Below the pieces are notes generated by a model that searched no databases, was not told the DNA's origin, and saw only the letters and a program-made list of their open reading frames with translations. A DNA stretch of 64,000 nt from Pelomonas sp. Root1217. Lineage in GTDB: Bacteria > Pseudomonadota > Gammaproteobacteria > Burkholderiales > Burkholderiaceae_C. The translations under genes and the position numbers were made by a program. Below, piece by piece: positions 8,080 to 17,213 of this stretch; position 1 is the stretch's first letter; each line of letters opens with the position of its first letter. The DNA lies in the NCBI RefSeq assembly GCF_001425705.1, contig NZ_LMDC01000023.1:411079-475078 (forward strand), in the 5' to 3' direction.

Positions 8080-11000
8080 CTAGCCTCCGGCGAACATCAG
8101 CCGGGCGAAGGGGTCACCGAAGTAGGCGTACGACTGTGCCGTTGGATCGTCGGGCCGCTCGGCGCGCAGTTCCTGCAACGCCTCTCCAATCGTGCAGCCC
8201 GTCAGTAGCCTGGCGTAGAAGGCGACGCTGAAGGCTGCTGCGTCGGCATCGAACACTGGCCAGTACGGCGCGATTACACCGCTCCAGCCAGCTTCGATGC
8301 AGTTACCCGCGAAGCCGCCCGCCCTCGCCAACACGCGACCGGCCCGGCCCACGCTGCAGGCGTTGAGGTACAGCACCGGCTGCGCGCGGTCGCCTAGCCC
8401 GGTGGCGGCGAAGGCCATCGCGGGAATCGACTCGCCTCCCTCGATCTGCAGCGAACTCAGGTCAGCATTGGGCCCCGTATCACCGTGGCCAGAGAAGTGC
8501 ACCAGTTGCACGTCGTCCTGGCTCAGCAGGCGGTCGAGGTTGGCACGCGTGGCTGGCTGCCAGGACGCGGCCTGCGGCAGCAGCCCGCGCAGTTCCTCAA
8601 GTTCGGCCAGCGCCCAGGGCAGGCCGGCGGCTTGTGCATCGGGAATAACCAACGCCGCGTGCCGCACGAGCAGCGCCTGCGGCTGCGGCCGCGCGCCGAT
8701 GCCAGGGCGCCAGCGGCCCATTACGTGGGCCGTGCCCAACGGCGGAAGCCGCGTCCACTGGCCGTCGACGCGGCCGCTGGGCCGCACGATCTCCCACGGG
8801 AAGGACAGCTCGTCGGAGAACACGAACAGCGAGCGCGGCGGTACCGGCAGCGCCGCCAGGCGCATGTACTCGGTGCGGAAGGCCTGAGGCAGATGCAGCC
8901 AGAGCTGGTCGCCGAGGTCGCCCAGCGTGGTTATGAAGCGCCGGTTCCACGCGGCCAGCTCGCGCTCGAAGGCGGCGTCGTCGAGCGCTTCGCCGGGGAA
9001 GTCCGCGAAGCGCCTGTCCACCGCATCCGACAGGTATTGCGACAGCTCGCGTCCGTCGAGGTCGAAGCTGCCAAAGGGGCGCGACTCGTACTCGTCGCCT
9101 TCCACCACGGAGCGCACTTCGAGATCGAAGCGGCTGCGGCCGGCCTCGGGCTGGCGCACGCACAGCACAAGGTCGGCCTGTTCGCGCCGACGCGACGCCA
9201 ACAGCCGCAAGGGGTTGGAGCGCGTCGGCGGCGTGGCCCCGCCGCTCGCATGGCCGCGCGGCACCACCCGCGTGGACTGGCGCACGCCGCCGACGCACTC
9301 ATTGCCGCGCCAGAACGACACGTCCACCTGGCGCTCTACCGGCGCGGCGCCGGCGTCCAGTGCCGTCAGGGCAAAGGTGGTGAACTCCGTATTCGGGTCC
9401 CGCTCGCGTTTGACGATCAGGCGACGGCAGCGCTCGCCGTCGATGCGAAATCCGGGTGCGCTCACTTCCGCCGTCAGCTCGACCTCGGCGCTGCCGGGCT
9501 CGAAGCTAAGGCTGAGGCGGCCGGAGGACGCCTGGCGGGCTGGCGGATTGAGTGCGACGTACAGAGCTACGGTCCTGCCAGCCTCGACGCTTTGCGGGAA
9601 GCTGATCTCGGGATCACGCTCCACGTGGTTGGAATCGGAGGACGGGGCAGAGGCTGGAGTCTCCAGCCTCTCCTGGCCGGGCGCGCGTGGCCCGCGCAGG
9701 CCGCCTCTGCGTGGCTGAACGGAATCTCCCATCGCGACCGGCGCGGATTGGCACGGGAGCAGCCGCAACCGGTCGAAGAAGTCGTCGATGTGGTCCAGCG
9801 TGCGCGGCTGGGAGAAGAAGGCCGTGTGCCACACGCCGTCAGCGGCGCCGTACACCAGGGGGTCGGGAATCGGAAACGAAGGGTGCCCGTTGGCGGCGAA
9901 CACGCCCTGCTGGGGCACCACCAGGTCGTTGGCCACCGGCCGGCCGTTGCGTTCGAACACGCGGTCCATCACCCCGTTGCCCAACCGGTCGATCAACCAG
10001 CCGTTGTCGCGCCCAAGCTGGGGCTCGTAGTCAGCCGCGGCGGCGGCGTAGAACGCCGGGGCCTTGTCGGTGGCGCGGTTGAGTGTATCGACGATGTAGG
10101 ACTGGCGCGTGCCCAGACTCGCGATGCCTGGGAGACCCTTGGCAGCCGAGTGCCCGGCCAGCGCCACCAGTCCCAGCAGCACCTCGATGGAGTACGCCAC
10201 CGTGCCGTCGGGCAGGCTGGTCAGGCAGTTGGTGAACAGGTCCAGCATATCGATCATGTGATCGGCGTCGCCCAGCGGCGAGCCCGCGTTGGGTGTGCCG
10301 GCGAAGTACACGCCGCTGATGTGGCAGACGTCGTGGTCGATGAGAGCACCCGCGCGCTCGGTCAGCGAGCGCGCGACGATGCCGCCGCGGCTATGGCACA
10401 CGATGTGGAGCTCCAACGGCGCAACCGGCTTGGCATCAAACAGCATGCGCAGGAAATGCGCGGCGTTGTCCTGCGGTGAGACGCTCACCGTCGGGTGGTC
10501 GTAGGCGATCACGCGACCCTGGTAGCGCTCGTGCCAGCGCTGCATCGCCTCGCGCGGCAGGCCGTTGAGCATGCCCGAGACGGAGCTGAAGATGCCGTGG
10601 ATCAGCAGCAGCACCGGTCCGCCGCGCAATGCGTCCCAGTCGGCGAACGGCTCGGCAGACGAGTTGCGGTAGTTGTCGGGCGTCACGCGCCACACGCGTG
10701 CAGGCCGGGCGCGGTTCTCGATGTTTTCGGCCAACCAGCGCACGGGGTCCTGCAGCAGAGCCGAGGCGACCGGCAGCACCAGCACTTTGAACAGCTTGCG
10801 GCCCAGCTTGGTGATGGGACCGCGCAGGTTGCGCCGGGGCATGCCGGCGCCGAGGGCCTGGCGTGCCGCTGCGGTGCGCAGCGGCACGCGGATGCCGGGG
10901 GCCGCGGCGGCCCGTAGGCCGGGGCGTGGCGCCGTGGCGAAGTGCCAGCTCAGGCCGCCCGACTCGTCCTGATAGAGCACGACGCGAGGGGCGAGGTCGC

Positions 11001-11277
11001 CCGGTGCTCTCGCGGGCGCGATCTCGATCTCGTCGGCGGCGCCGGCCTGCAGGCGCGTCGCCTGCAATTGCAGCGTCTCCTGCACGGCGATGCCGGCCAG
11101 ACGCAGCGCGCGGTCGAACTCCGGGCTGGTGTCGATATCCGCCGGCAGGCTGCGCAGCCCCGGCGTGCTGCGTTGCTGGCGCAACTCACCGTGGCCGGCC
11201 AGCCCATGCACCGTGGTGCCGTTGGCGAAGTGCAGCGCCTGCGGCTGCGCCGGCAGGGCGATGGCTTCCTGCGCCAC
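8080..11277 (-). CDS. alpha/beta hydrolase - CHAT protease fusion
   Basis: A 1065-residue protein in three parts. Residues ~210-440 form an alpha/beta hydrolase: LLLIHGIFSS oxyanion strand, nucleophile elbow CHSRGG with Ser296, then GTPNAGSPLG. Residues ~580-720 look like a beta-sandwich. Residues ~830-1065 form a CHAT caspase-like domain with SFPWEIV, His931 in SGHGD and Cys974 in LNACSVG. Both catalytic centres appear intact. A GTG start at 11277 lies one base after the upstream GYD stop, with AGGGG about 10 bases before it; the longer reading overlaps the GYD gene and is rejected. No signal peptide or clear membrane helix. Last gene of the CHAT operon; possible effector. Confidence 0.85.
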   Translation of the reverse strand: MAQEAIALPAQPQALHFANGTTVHGLAGHGELRQQRSTPGLRSLPADIDTSPEFDRALRLAGIAVQETLQLQATRLQAGAADEIEIAPARAPGDLAPRVVLYQDESGGLSWHFATAPRPGLRAAAAPGIRVPLRTAAARQALGAGMPRRNLRGPITKLGRKLFKVLVLPVASALLQDPVRWLAENIENRARPARVWRVTPDNYRNSSAEPFADWDALRGGPVLLLIHGIFSSVSGMLNGLPREAMQRWHERYQGRVIAYDHPTVSVSPQDNAAHFLRMLFDAKPVAPLELHIVCHSRGGIVARSLTERAGALIDHDVCHISGVYFAGTPNAGSPLGDADHMIDMLDLFTNCLTSLPDGTVAYSIEVLLGLVALAGHSAAKGLPGIASLGTRQSYIVDTLNRATDKAPAFYAAAAADYEPQLGRDNGWLIDRLGNGVMDRVFERNGRPVANDLVVPQQGVFAANGHPSFPIPDPLVYGAADGVWHTAFFSQPRTLDHIDDFFDRLRLLPCQSAPVAMGDSVQPRRGGLRGPRAPGQERLETPASAPSSDSNHVERDPEISFPQSVEAGRTVALYVALNPPARQASSGRLSLSFEPGSAEVELTAEVSAPGFRIDGERCRRLIVKRERDPNTEFTTFALTALDAGAAPVERQVDVSFWRGNECVGGVRQSTRVVPRGHASGGATPPTRSNPLRLLASRRREQADLVLCVRQPEAGRSRFDLEVRSVVEGDEYESRPFGSFDLDGRELSQYLSDAVDRRFADFPGEALDDAAFERELAAWNRRFITTLGDLGDQLWLHLPQAFRTEYMRLAALPVPPRSLFVFSDELSFPWEIVRPSGRVDGQWTRLPPLGTAHVMGRWRPGIGARPQPQALLVRHAALVIPDAQAAGLPWALAELEELRGLLPQAASWQPATRANLDRLLSQDDVQLVHFSGHGDTGPNADLSSLQIEGGESIPAMAFAATGLGDRAQPVLYLNACSVGRAGRVLARAGGFAGNCIEAGWSGVIAPYWPVFDADAAAFSVAFYARLLTGCTIGEALQELRAERPDDPTAQSYAYFGDPFARLMFAGG

Positions 11278-11278
11278 T

Positions 11279-11605
11279 TCAGTCCTGCCCCTCGATGCCG
11301 AGCACTTCCCGGGCCATCTTCTTGGCCTGGGCAATGCCCTCAGGCGTGACCAACGATGTGCTGCGGATGCCGTGCACGCGGCCCAGCGTGTACTGCGCCA
11401 TCAGGCAGGCGAGCGCCGTGTCGTTGTCCGGGAACTCGGCGATGGCCATGCCGTCGTAGTCTCCCAGGCAGAAAAAGAAGTGGTGCAGCGTGCCCCCGAA
11501 GGCTTCGGTGGCATTGCGGACGTCGTCGGCGCGCTCGGTCTCTTCGGCCAGCATCCGCTTGACCTGATCGTCCTTGTAACGCCATTGGTGCAGGTACATC
11601 GGCAT
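11279..11605 (-). CDS. GYD domain protein
   Basis: A 108-residue protein with the GYD/ferredoxin-like pattern: MYLHQWRYKDDQVKRM first strand and helix, then FFFCLGDYDGMAIAEFPD containing the family's G-[DE]-YD signature. GYD proteins are small dimeric alpha+beta barrels whose roles are mostly unknown. It lies between a membrane protein (27 bases away) and the CHAT-hydrolase gene (stop and next start separated by one base), so it is co-translated with a CHAT protease. A sensor or adaptor role is speculation. Confidence 0.8.
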   Translation of the reverse strand: MPMYLHQWRYKDDQVKRMLAEETERADDVRNATEAFGGTLHHFFFCLGDYDGMAIAEFPDNDTALACLMAQYTLGRVHGIRSTSLVTPEGIAQAKKMAREVLGIEGQD

Positions 11606-11632
11606 GGCCAGCTCTCTGGTGGGGTGTTCGGT

Positions 11633-13207
11633 TCAGCCCTGCAGGACAGGGCGCAGGCGCGCCGATGTGGGCGCGGCCATCGTTTCGGGTGGGACCACGG
11701 GCTGCTCACCGCGAGCCAAGTGGGGCACGACCGCGCCAATGATGGCGCCGAAGCCAAGCGAGAACAGCACGTTGAAGAGCACGTCGATCAGGTCGGGAGT
11801 GCCCCGCTGGATGACGCCAGTGAAGATCAGCGCCTGCAGCAGGGCCGAGACGGCCATCCATGCGCAGCCCATGGCCAGTGCGTCGCACAGCCTGCGCCGC
11901 AGGGGCGAGAGGCGCCGCCAGCGGTGGTCCTGGATGAGCCAGGCCAGCATGGCCGCCGTCGTGAATGGGGACAGCGTGAAGAAGCGGGCTTCCTTCAGGC
12001 GCGCGACAACACCTTCCCAACCATTGGTCAGCGAGCCGGCGACAAGGTTGATCAGCAGCATCGCGACAACGGAGGCCAGCCCCGCCGCAACGACGAATGT
12101 CACCGGGGTGCGCCGCGTGAGGCCGGCATTGGCGAATCCGAAGTGCAGCTTGGGCATGATGGCGCTGGCCAGCGCGCCGACCTGGGTGGTCAAGATGACG
12201 ATGAACAGTTGGGGTTGGCTCAGCACGTTGCTGGGCAGGCGCGGCGCCAGCCAGAAGTACACCCCCAGCCCGAAGAACAGCACAAGGACGCCTTGCAGCA
12301 GCCCGCCGTAGACCCGGGGCGTGGGCTCAGGTGTCAACTCGAATCCCATGCACTGCAAGGCCTCGTCGCGTCGGCCCGCGCTGCGGTGGACGGTGAAGGC
12401 CGCGCGCGCGCACAGCAGGCTGGCATCGAGCAGGAAGGCGTTGGCGTCTTCGCAGAGGCCGGCCAGCGAGTCGTGCACCATCGCGCGCAGCAGTTTGTCG
12501 GTTTCCTCGTCCTGGGCCGCGCTGGGCGACGCCTCGCTGAACTGCAACCGCAGTTCGCCCACCCGCTCGATGGACTTCAGCGCCCGCGCCGAACGCAATG
12601 TCAGGCGGTGGAAGCACTGGCGCAGCTCGTCGAACTCGTTGCGGGCCTCCAGCAGGAAGGCGCCGTACCGGCTGTTCTCCTCCCATTCGCGGATCTGCAG
12701 GAACAGCTCCGTGGCGCGCATCAGCAGTCGGTATGCCGGCTGAGTGATGGGCAGCGGGTCAGACTGCGGATCAATGCCGCTGCGCAGCAGCATGACCAGC
12801 GCCCGCTCCGCCCGCTCGGGTGGACTGCGGAAGTTGGCATCCACCAGCCTCTGCGCTTGGCGGTGCGCCTCGGCGGGCACATTGGCGATGCGCAGCAGCA
12901 ACAGGTTGCGTATCGGCCGCGACAGCTGCGGGGCGAGGATGGTACAGACGGTCAGGCCCATGGCGCACCAGGTCGATGTGCCCCCGGGCGGTGCGGGCTT
13001 GAAAGCACTGAACAGGCGGTGCAGCACGGCGGCAAGCAGCAGGAACAAGAACAGGAAGCCCAGCACGTTCAGCGCCGCGGCCGAATCGCTGCGCCAGCGC
13101 GTGGTGTAGCTGCTCACCCAACTCGGCCGGTACCAGGCCGTCAACGCGATCACGACGACGAGCAGGGAACCCCCGATCGCCCGCCTCCATATGTAGAACT
13201 CTTCCAT
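11633..13207 (-). CDS. polytopic membrane protein of CHAT operon
   Basis: A 524-residue protein that I do not recognise. Hydrophobic segments lie at about residues 10-28, 46-66, 80-95, 300-320, 333-355, 372-395, 412-430, 443-470 and 478-500, with a helical, charged soluble region between ~105 and 295. This gives a membrane-soluble-membrane layout of eight or nine helices. No transporter, nuclease or gasdermin signature is visible. It sits 13 bases downstream of one CHAT gene and upstream of the GYD gene. It may be the membrane target or effector of the CHAT proteases; this is inference from position only. Confidence 0.75.
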   Translation of the reverse strand: MEEFYIWRRAIGGSLLVVVIALTAWYRPSWVSSYTTRWRSDSAAALNVLGFLFLFLLLAAVLHRLFSAFKPAPPGGTSTWCAMGLTVCTILAPQLSRPIRNLLLLRIANVPAEAHRQAQRLVDANFRSPPERAERALVMLLRSGIDPQSDPLPITQPAYRLLMRATELFLQIREWEENSRYGAFLLEARNEFDELRQCFHRLTLRSARALKSIERVGELRLQFSEASPSAAQDEETDKLLRAMVHDSLAGLCEDANAFLLDASLLCARAAFTVHRSAGRRDEALQCMGFELTPEPTPRVYGGLLQGVLVLFFGLGVYFWLAPRLPSNVLSQPQLFIVILTTQVGALASAIMPKLHFGFANAGLTRRTPVTFVVAAGLASVVAMLLINLVAGSLTNGWEGVVARLKEARFFTLSPFTTAAMLAWLIQDHRWRRLSPLRRRLCDALAMGCAWMAVSALLQALIFTGVIQRGTPDLIDVLFNVLFSLGFGAIIGAVVPHLARGEQPVVPPETMAAPTSARLRPVLQG

Positions 13208-13220
13208 GGCGTCCCACCTC

Positions 13221-14510
13221 TCAGGCGTTCGGAAGCAGCCGCCGCAACGCGGCCTGCGCGTTGCGGCGGCGCGCGTCGTGGTCTTCCTTGGGGGGAGCCG
13301 GCTGGGGCGTCACCGCCAGCAGCGGGACGGGCCGCGAAGGCGTGGGCTCCACCGGCACCGGGTGCGGCGGGCGCTTGACGTCGAAGAACAGATCGGCGCC
13401 CATGCGCGTGAACAGCACGGGAATGCCCCATTCGACAGGGTTCTCCACCTGCATCGCGACGCGGCCGATGGTGAGCGCCTTCTCCACCGTCTGGCCGGTC
13501 ACCAGCGCGTTGTAGAAGCGACTGGCGAAAGACACGGCCGCTTCGTTGGACACCGGGAACTGCATCGCCACCGAGGCGGCGATGCCCGAGCGCACCAGGG
13601 CTTCGCCGGGGCTTGCGCCACAGCCGCTGTCGCAGCAGTTGAGCACCGCCAGGCGCAGATGACCCGCAGTTCGCAGAATCCTCGCCAGTTGCGTGGGCGT
13701 GATCTTCTTCGCGCCGCCCTTGCCGTCGCCGAACACCAAATAGCCCTCGGTGTGACGCGTGCCATCGTCGTCAATGACCGGATCCGTGCCGCCGTGCCCG
13801 ATAAAGTGGAACACATGCCAGTCGCCTTGCGTCAGCATGTCGAGCAGGTCGTCAACCGTGTGGCCGTTGACCCAACGCAGGTTCACCATTTGTTTGCTGT
13901 TCTCGATCTTGTCGATGGCGGTCTCGATGCCGTGCTTCTCCTTGTCGAAGTCCAGCTTTTCCCACTCACCACCAGGGTCGGCGATCATGCCCAGCACGTT
14001 CAGCGGCGCCGTGATTGCCTGGAAAGCGCGCGCCGTCGCTTCATGGAAGCGCACCAGCGGCGAACGGCTGGACAGCGAGATATAAGTGCGGGCCGGGTCG
14101 CGGGAGGTCTCGTCAAAGACGTATTCCCACGGCAGTACCGCAAGTTCCGGAGGCTCCACCATCAGCTTCACCCGAAGGCCTTCGAACTGCCCCGGCTGGT
14201 TGTCGACGAACTCCAGGCTACCGTTGAAGCGGCGCGCTATGGGCTCGGCGTCCGTGAACACCGACTTGAACATGTCACCGCCGAAGTCGCGTAGCTTTTT
14301 CTCGTGCGGCGAGACTGCACCGCGTGAATTGCGCAGACGGCCCCGCAGGATCGCGTTCTCAAGCTCCAGTCGCAGCTCGCGATGGCTTTGTTCGAACGGC
14401 CACTTCCACACGGCAGGATCCGACGCGCCGATCGGTGAGCGCATCACCTGCGCCATGTACTGGTCGCCTTCGGCCCAGATGCGCAGGTCGAAGTCTTCAA
14501 ATGAGGCCAT
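13221..14510 (-). CDS. CHAT domain caspase-like protease
   Basis: A 429-residue protein and the first gene of the minus-strand CHAT operon. The N-terminal ~170 residues have the usual CHAT pre-domain with LAVLPWEYVFDE. The catalytic part shows His239 in FHFIGHGG and Cys293 in LNCCDSGCG, followed by AASVAMQFPVSNEAA and WGIPVLF, all typical of CHAT peptidases (clan CD, caspase relatives). The C-terminal ~50 residues are Pro-rich and basic. No signal peptide or membrane helix, so cytoplasmic. AGGGGG precedes the ATG at 14510. It may cleave its operon partners; substrate unknown. Confidence 0.87.
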   Translation of the reverse strand: MASFEDFDLRIWAEGDQYMAQVMRSPIGASDPAVWKWPFEQSHRELRLELENAILRGRLRNSRGAVSPHEKKLRDFGGDMFKSVFTDAEPIARRFNGSLEFVDNQPGQFEGLRVKLMVEPPELAVLPWEYVFDETSRDPARTYISLSSRSPLVRFHEATARAFQAITAPLNVLGMIADPGGEWEKLDFDKEKHGIETAIDKIENSKQMVNLRWVNGHTVDDLLDMLTQGDWHVFHFIGHGGTDPVIDDDGTRHTEGYLVFGDGKGGAKKITPTQLARILRTAGHLRLAVLNCCDSGCGASPGEALVRSGIAASVAMQFPVSNEAAVSFASRFYNALVTGQTVEKALTIGRVAMQVENPVEWGIPVLFTRMGADLFFDVKRPPHPVPVEPTPSRPVPLLAVTPQPAPPKEDHDARRRNAQAALRRLLPNA

Positions 14511-14719
14511 GTCGTCCCCCTGCGCGGCTCGAAGGCCACGTTTCGTCGTGTTACAGATGCATCACTCTGAGCGCATTGGCGACGGTGCGCATCCGCCTTT
14601 TTGGGGATGTCTCCATATAGAAAGTCCCAACGCTCGCTGCAGTGAACAAATGAACCTGAAGCAGCTGGTGGCAACTGACCGCTCCTGGCCGACAGCTGCT
14701 CTGACTGAACCAAAGTAAG

Positions 14720-15421
14720 CTAAGCCCAAGGGCCGTTGATCAGCGCTCGCGTCTCCTCGACAGCGATGCGCCACATCTGCAGCACCTCGGCGTCAGGTCG
14801 CTCATAGGCGCCGCCGAAGTTGCCATCGCCCGCCAGCTCGCGCGCCGCATCGGGCGGTAGCACGGCGTAGCGCTGGTAGTCCACCGGCGGCTTGCGTCCC
14901 TCGGGCTGAGTGACACCGGCCAAGCGCGTCCACGGCAGGTTCTCCATCCACGACGCGTGGGCGGACTGCGGGTCGATGCCTTTCACATAGGCCAGCGTCT
15001 CCGGTGAATTCCACCAGTTGTGGAAGCGCACCCGCGTGCGCGGGTGTGCGGCCATCCACTCAGCCACCGCGGCTGCCACGGGCTGGTTGCCCCCGTGGCC
15101 GTTGACGATGAGGATGCGCCGAAAGCCTTGGTGGTCGAGGCTGTCGAGCAGGTCGTGGACGACGCGCACCATCGTCTCGACCTTCAACGTGACGGTGCCG
15201 GGATAGCTCATGAAGCTCGGCGTGATGCCGAAGGGCAGCACCGGGAATACCGGCACGCCCAGCGGCTCGGCCGCTTCCACGGCGACACGCTCGGCCAGGA
15301 TGGCGTCGACCGCGAGGCTGAGATAGGCATGCTGCTCGGTGCAGCCGATGGGCAGCAGGCACCGGTCGTCGGCCTTGAGGTAGGCCTCGAGCTGCATCCA
15401 GTTCATGTCCGAAATTTTCAT
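14720..15421 (-). CDS. creatininase-family metal-dependent amidohydrolase
   Basis: A 233-residue protein of the creatininase/MftE family. The metal-binding pattern is visible: GCTEQHAYLSLAVDA near the N-terminus (Glu, His, Asp) and VNGHGGNQPV in the middle. Members hydrolyse cyclic amides or peptides (creatinine, formamidopyrimidine, mycofactocin precursor peptide). Its ATG overlaps the stop of the peptide-binding protein gene by four bases (ATGA), so it is coupled to peptide uptake. Hydrolysis of an imported peptide or lactam is likely but inferred. Confidence 0.87.
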   Translation of the reverse strand: MKISDMNWMQLEAYLKADDRCLLPIGCTEQHAYLSLAVDAILAERVAVEAAEPLGVPVFPVLPFGITPSFMSYPGTVTLKVETMVRVVHDLLDSLDHQGFRRILIVNGHGGNQPVAAAVAEWMAAHPRTRVRFHNWWNSPETLAYVKGIDPQSAHASWMENLPWTRLAGVTQPEGRKPPVDYQRYAVLPPDAARELAGDGNFGGAYERPDAEVLQMWRIAVEETRALINGPWA

Positions 15422-16995
15422 TTCACGTCCACAGCCGAATAATTGTTGAGGCCGAAGGGGCTGACCTTCATGCCGGTGACGCGCTGGCTCGTCGCAATGG
15501 CTGTCGTCGGGTAGGTCAGCGGCACCCAGGGCGCGTCATCGCGGTAGAGGGCTTGCGCGCGCCGGTAGAGCGCGTCGCGTTTGCCCTGATCGGCCGTCTC
15601 GCGCGCTTCGGCCAGCAGCGCGTCGAAGTCCTTGCGGCACCAGCGAGCGACATTGCTGCCGCCAGCCACGGCCGCGCAGGCGAAGTTGGGGGTCAGGAAG
15701 TTGTCGGGGTCGCCGTTGTCCGAGGCCCAGGCCAGCAGCGTCGCGTCATGTTCGCCAGCGCGGGTGCGTTTGAGCAGTTCGCCGAACTCCAGCGTGACGA
15801 TCTCCACCTTGACACCGATGCGCGCCCAGTCGGCCTGCAGCAGCTCGGCGGTCGCCTTGGGGTTGGGGTTGGTGGCCCCGGCGCCAGCGCGTATCCACAG
15901 TTTCAGCGCAAAGCCGTTGGCCAGGCCGGCGCGTTGAAGCAGTTCGCGGGCCTTGGCGAGGTCCTGGGGCGCCGGCCCGGCCTTGTCGTCATAGCTCCAC
16001 TGCGAGGGCGGATAGGGATTGCCGGCCGGGCTGGCCGCACCGCCATAGACGGCGCGGGCGATCGATGCGCGGTCGGTCGCCAGCCCCAGGGCCTGGCGCG
16101 CGCGGCGGTCGTCCAGTGGCTTGTGCTCCACATTCAGCCCGACAAAGGTCGTGACGAGGCCGGGGCCGGTCAGCAGCTGGAGCTTGCCGTCACTGCGGAT
16201 CTCGTCCCAGGTCTGCGGCATGGGGTAGAGGCCGATGTCGCATTCGCCGGCCTTCAGGCGCTGCAGCCGCGTCGCGGCGTCGGGCGAGATGGAGAAGATC
16301 AGCTTGTCCAACGCCACCTTGCCGCGGAAATAACCAGGGTGGGCGTCGTAGCGCACCACGGCGTCCTTCACATAGCTGCGAAAGACAAAGGGGCCGGTGC
16401 CGACCGGCCGCAAGTTCATATCTTCCATGCGGCCGGCGGCCTGCAGCGCTTGCGCGTACTCCGCTGACAGCACGCTGAGGAAGCCCATGGCCAGGTCGGC
16501 CAGGAAAGGCGCTTCGGGCCGCGCCAGCTCGATGCGCACGGTGCGTGCGTCCACCGCCGTGACGCTCTTGACCAACTGGCCGAATTGCATCGCCGCCGCG
16601 TAGTACCAGCCCTGGCGCGGCTGGCCATGCCAGCGGTGTTTGGGGTCGATCTGGCGCATGAAGCTGTAGACCACATCGTCGGCCGTCAGCGGCCGCGTCG
16701 GCCTGAACCAGGGCGTGGTGTGGAAGGCCACGCCGGCGCGCAGATGGAAGGTATAGGTCCGGCCGTCGGCACTGACATCCCAACGCTCGGCCAGGGCCGG
16801 CATCAGTTTCGTCGTGCCGGGCTCGAACTCGACGAGGCGGTTGTAGAGGGCCTCGGACGACGCATCGGCCGTGGAGTTGGCGTGGAAAAGCGAGTAGTCG
16901 AAGCCATCGGGGCTGGCTTCGGTGCAGACGGTGAGGGTCTTGGCAGAGGCCGCGACCGAGGCGGCCGTCAGCGCGAGCACGATCAGGCGTTTCAT
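15418..16995 (-). CDS. ABC transporter periplasmic peptide-binding protein (SBP family 5)
   Basis: A 525-residue exported binding protein. A signal peptide is clear (KRLIVLALTAASVAASA, cleavage near residue 20), followed by TLTVCTEASPDGFDYS. Family 5 hallmarks are GTGPFVF, the conserved lobe DDRRARQALGLATDR and the YPTTAIA C-terminal part. The family delivers oligopeptides, dipeptides or nickel to Dpp/Opp permeases. The matching DppBCDF-type genes lie 1.7 kb away on the other strand. A start at 17004 (MTDMKRL) would add three residues. The gene is translationally coupled to the creatininase-like enzyme. Confidence 0.92.
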   Translation of the reverse strand: MKRLIVLALTAASVAASAKTLTVCTEASPDGFDYSLFHANSTADASSEALYNRLVEFEPGTTKLMPALAERWDVSADGRTYTFHLRAGVAFHTTPWFRPTRPLTADDVVYSFMRQIDPKHRWHGQPRQGWYYAAAMQFGQLVKSVTAVDARTVRIELARPEAPFLADLAMGFLSVLSAEYAQALQAAGRMEDMNLRPVGTGPFVFRSYVKDAVVRYDAHPGYFRGKVALDKLIFSISPDAATRLQRLKAGECDIGLYPMPQTWDEIRSDGKLQLLTGPGLVTTFVGLNVEHKPLDDRRARQALGLATDRASIARAVYGGAASPAGNPYPPSQWSYDDKAGPAPQDLAKARELLQRAGLANGFALKLWIRAGAGATNPNPKATAELLQADWARIGVKVEIVTLEFGELLKRTRAGEHDATLLAWASDNGDPDNFLTPNFACAAVAGGSNVARWCRKDFDALLAEARETADQGKRDALYRRAQALYRDDAPWVPLTYPTTAIATSQRVTGMKVSPFGLNNYSAVDVK

Positions 16996-17049
16996 GTCAG
17001 TCATCCATTCACGAGCGAAGCGGAGTATTGCGGGCCGAGCGCTGGGCCT

Positions 17050-17194
17050 GCCATGGGCCAGAGGCCCATGGCGTTCCGTAGGCACAAGCAGTCCGCAGGG
17101 ACTGCTTGTGTCCGACTCCACCTCGCCGAGCCGGCCCGCTTGGGCGATGTGCTTGAGGCTCGATGCCGCAAGCATCGCCGTCCCCGAGGGGGAC
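17050..17194. repeat. group of four perfect hairpins
   Basis: Four inverted repeats occur within 145 bases between the binding-protein and GNAT genes. Their arms are 17050-17059/17063-17072 (GCCATGGGCC, 3-base loop), 17083-17094/17099-17110 (12 bp, CACAAGCAGTCC, 4-base loop), 17161-17166/17172-17177 (CGATGC) and 17180-17185/17189-17194 (GTCCCC). All pair perfectly. The arrangement resembles a REP/BIME-type intergenic element; none is followed by a T-tract as a terminator should be. Confidence 0.75.
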
Positions 17195-17213
17195 TGACCA
17201 GGCTCGCCCGCGT

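Noticed and set aside
11090-13378. 762-codon plus-strand frame across the CHAT operon
   Set aside because: Antisense to three genes with clear domains and spacing; product is low-complexity.
8080-14510. Gasdermin or Craspase (TPR-CHAT) system
   Set aside because: No gasdermin-like protein, no TPR repeats and no CRISPR array or Cas genes near the CHAT genes.
14444-14713. Small open frame upstream of the first CHAT gene
   Set aside because: No family features; overlaps the CHAT start; treated as leader DNA.
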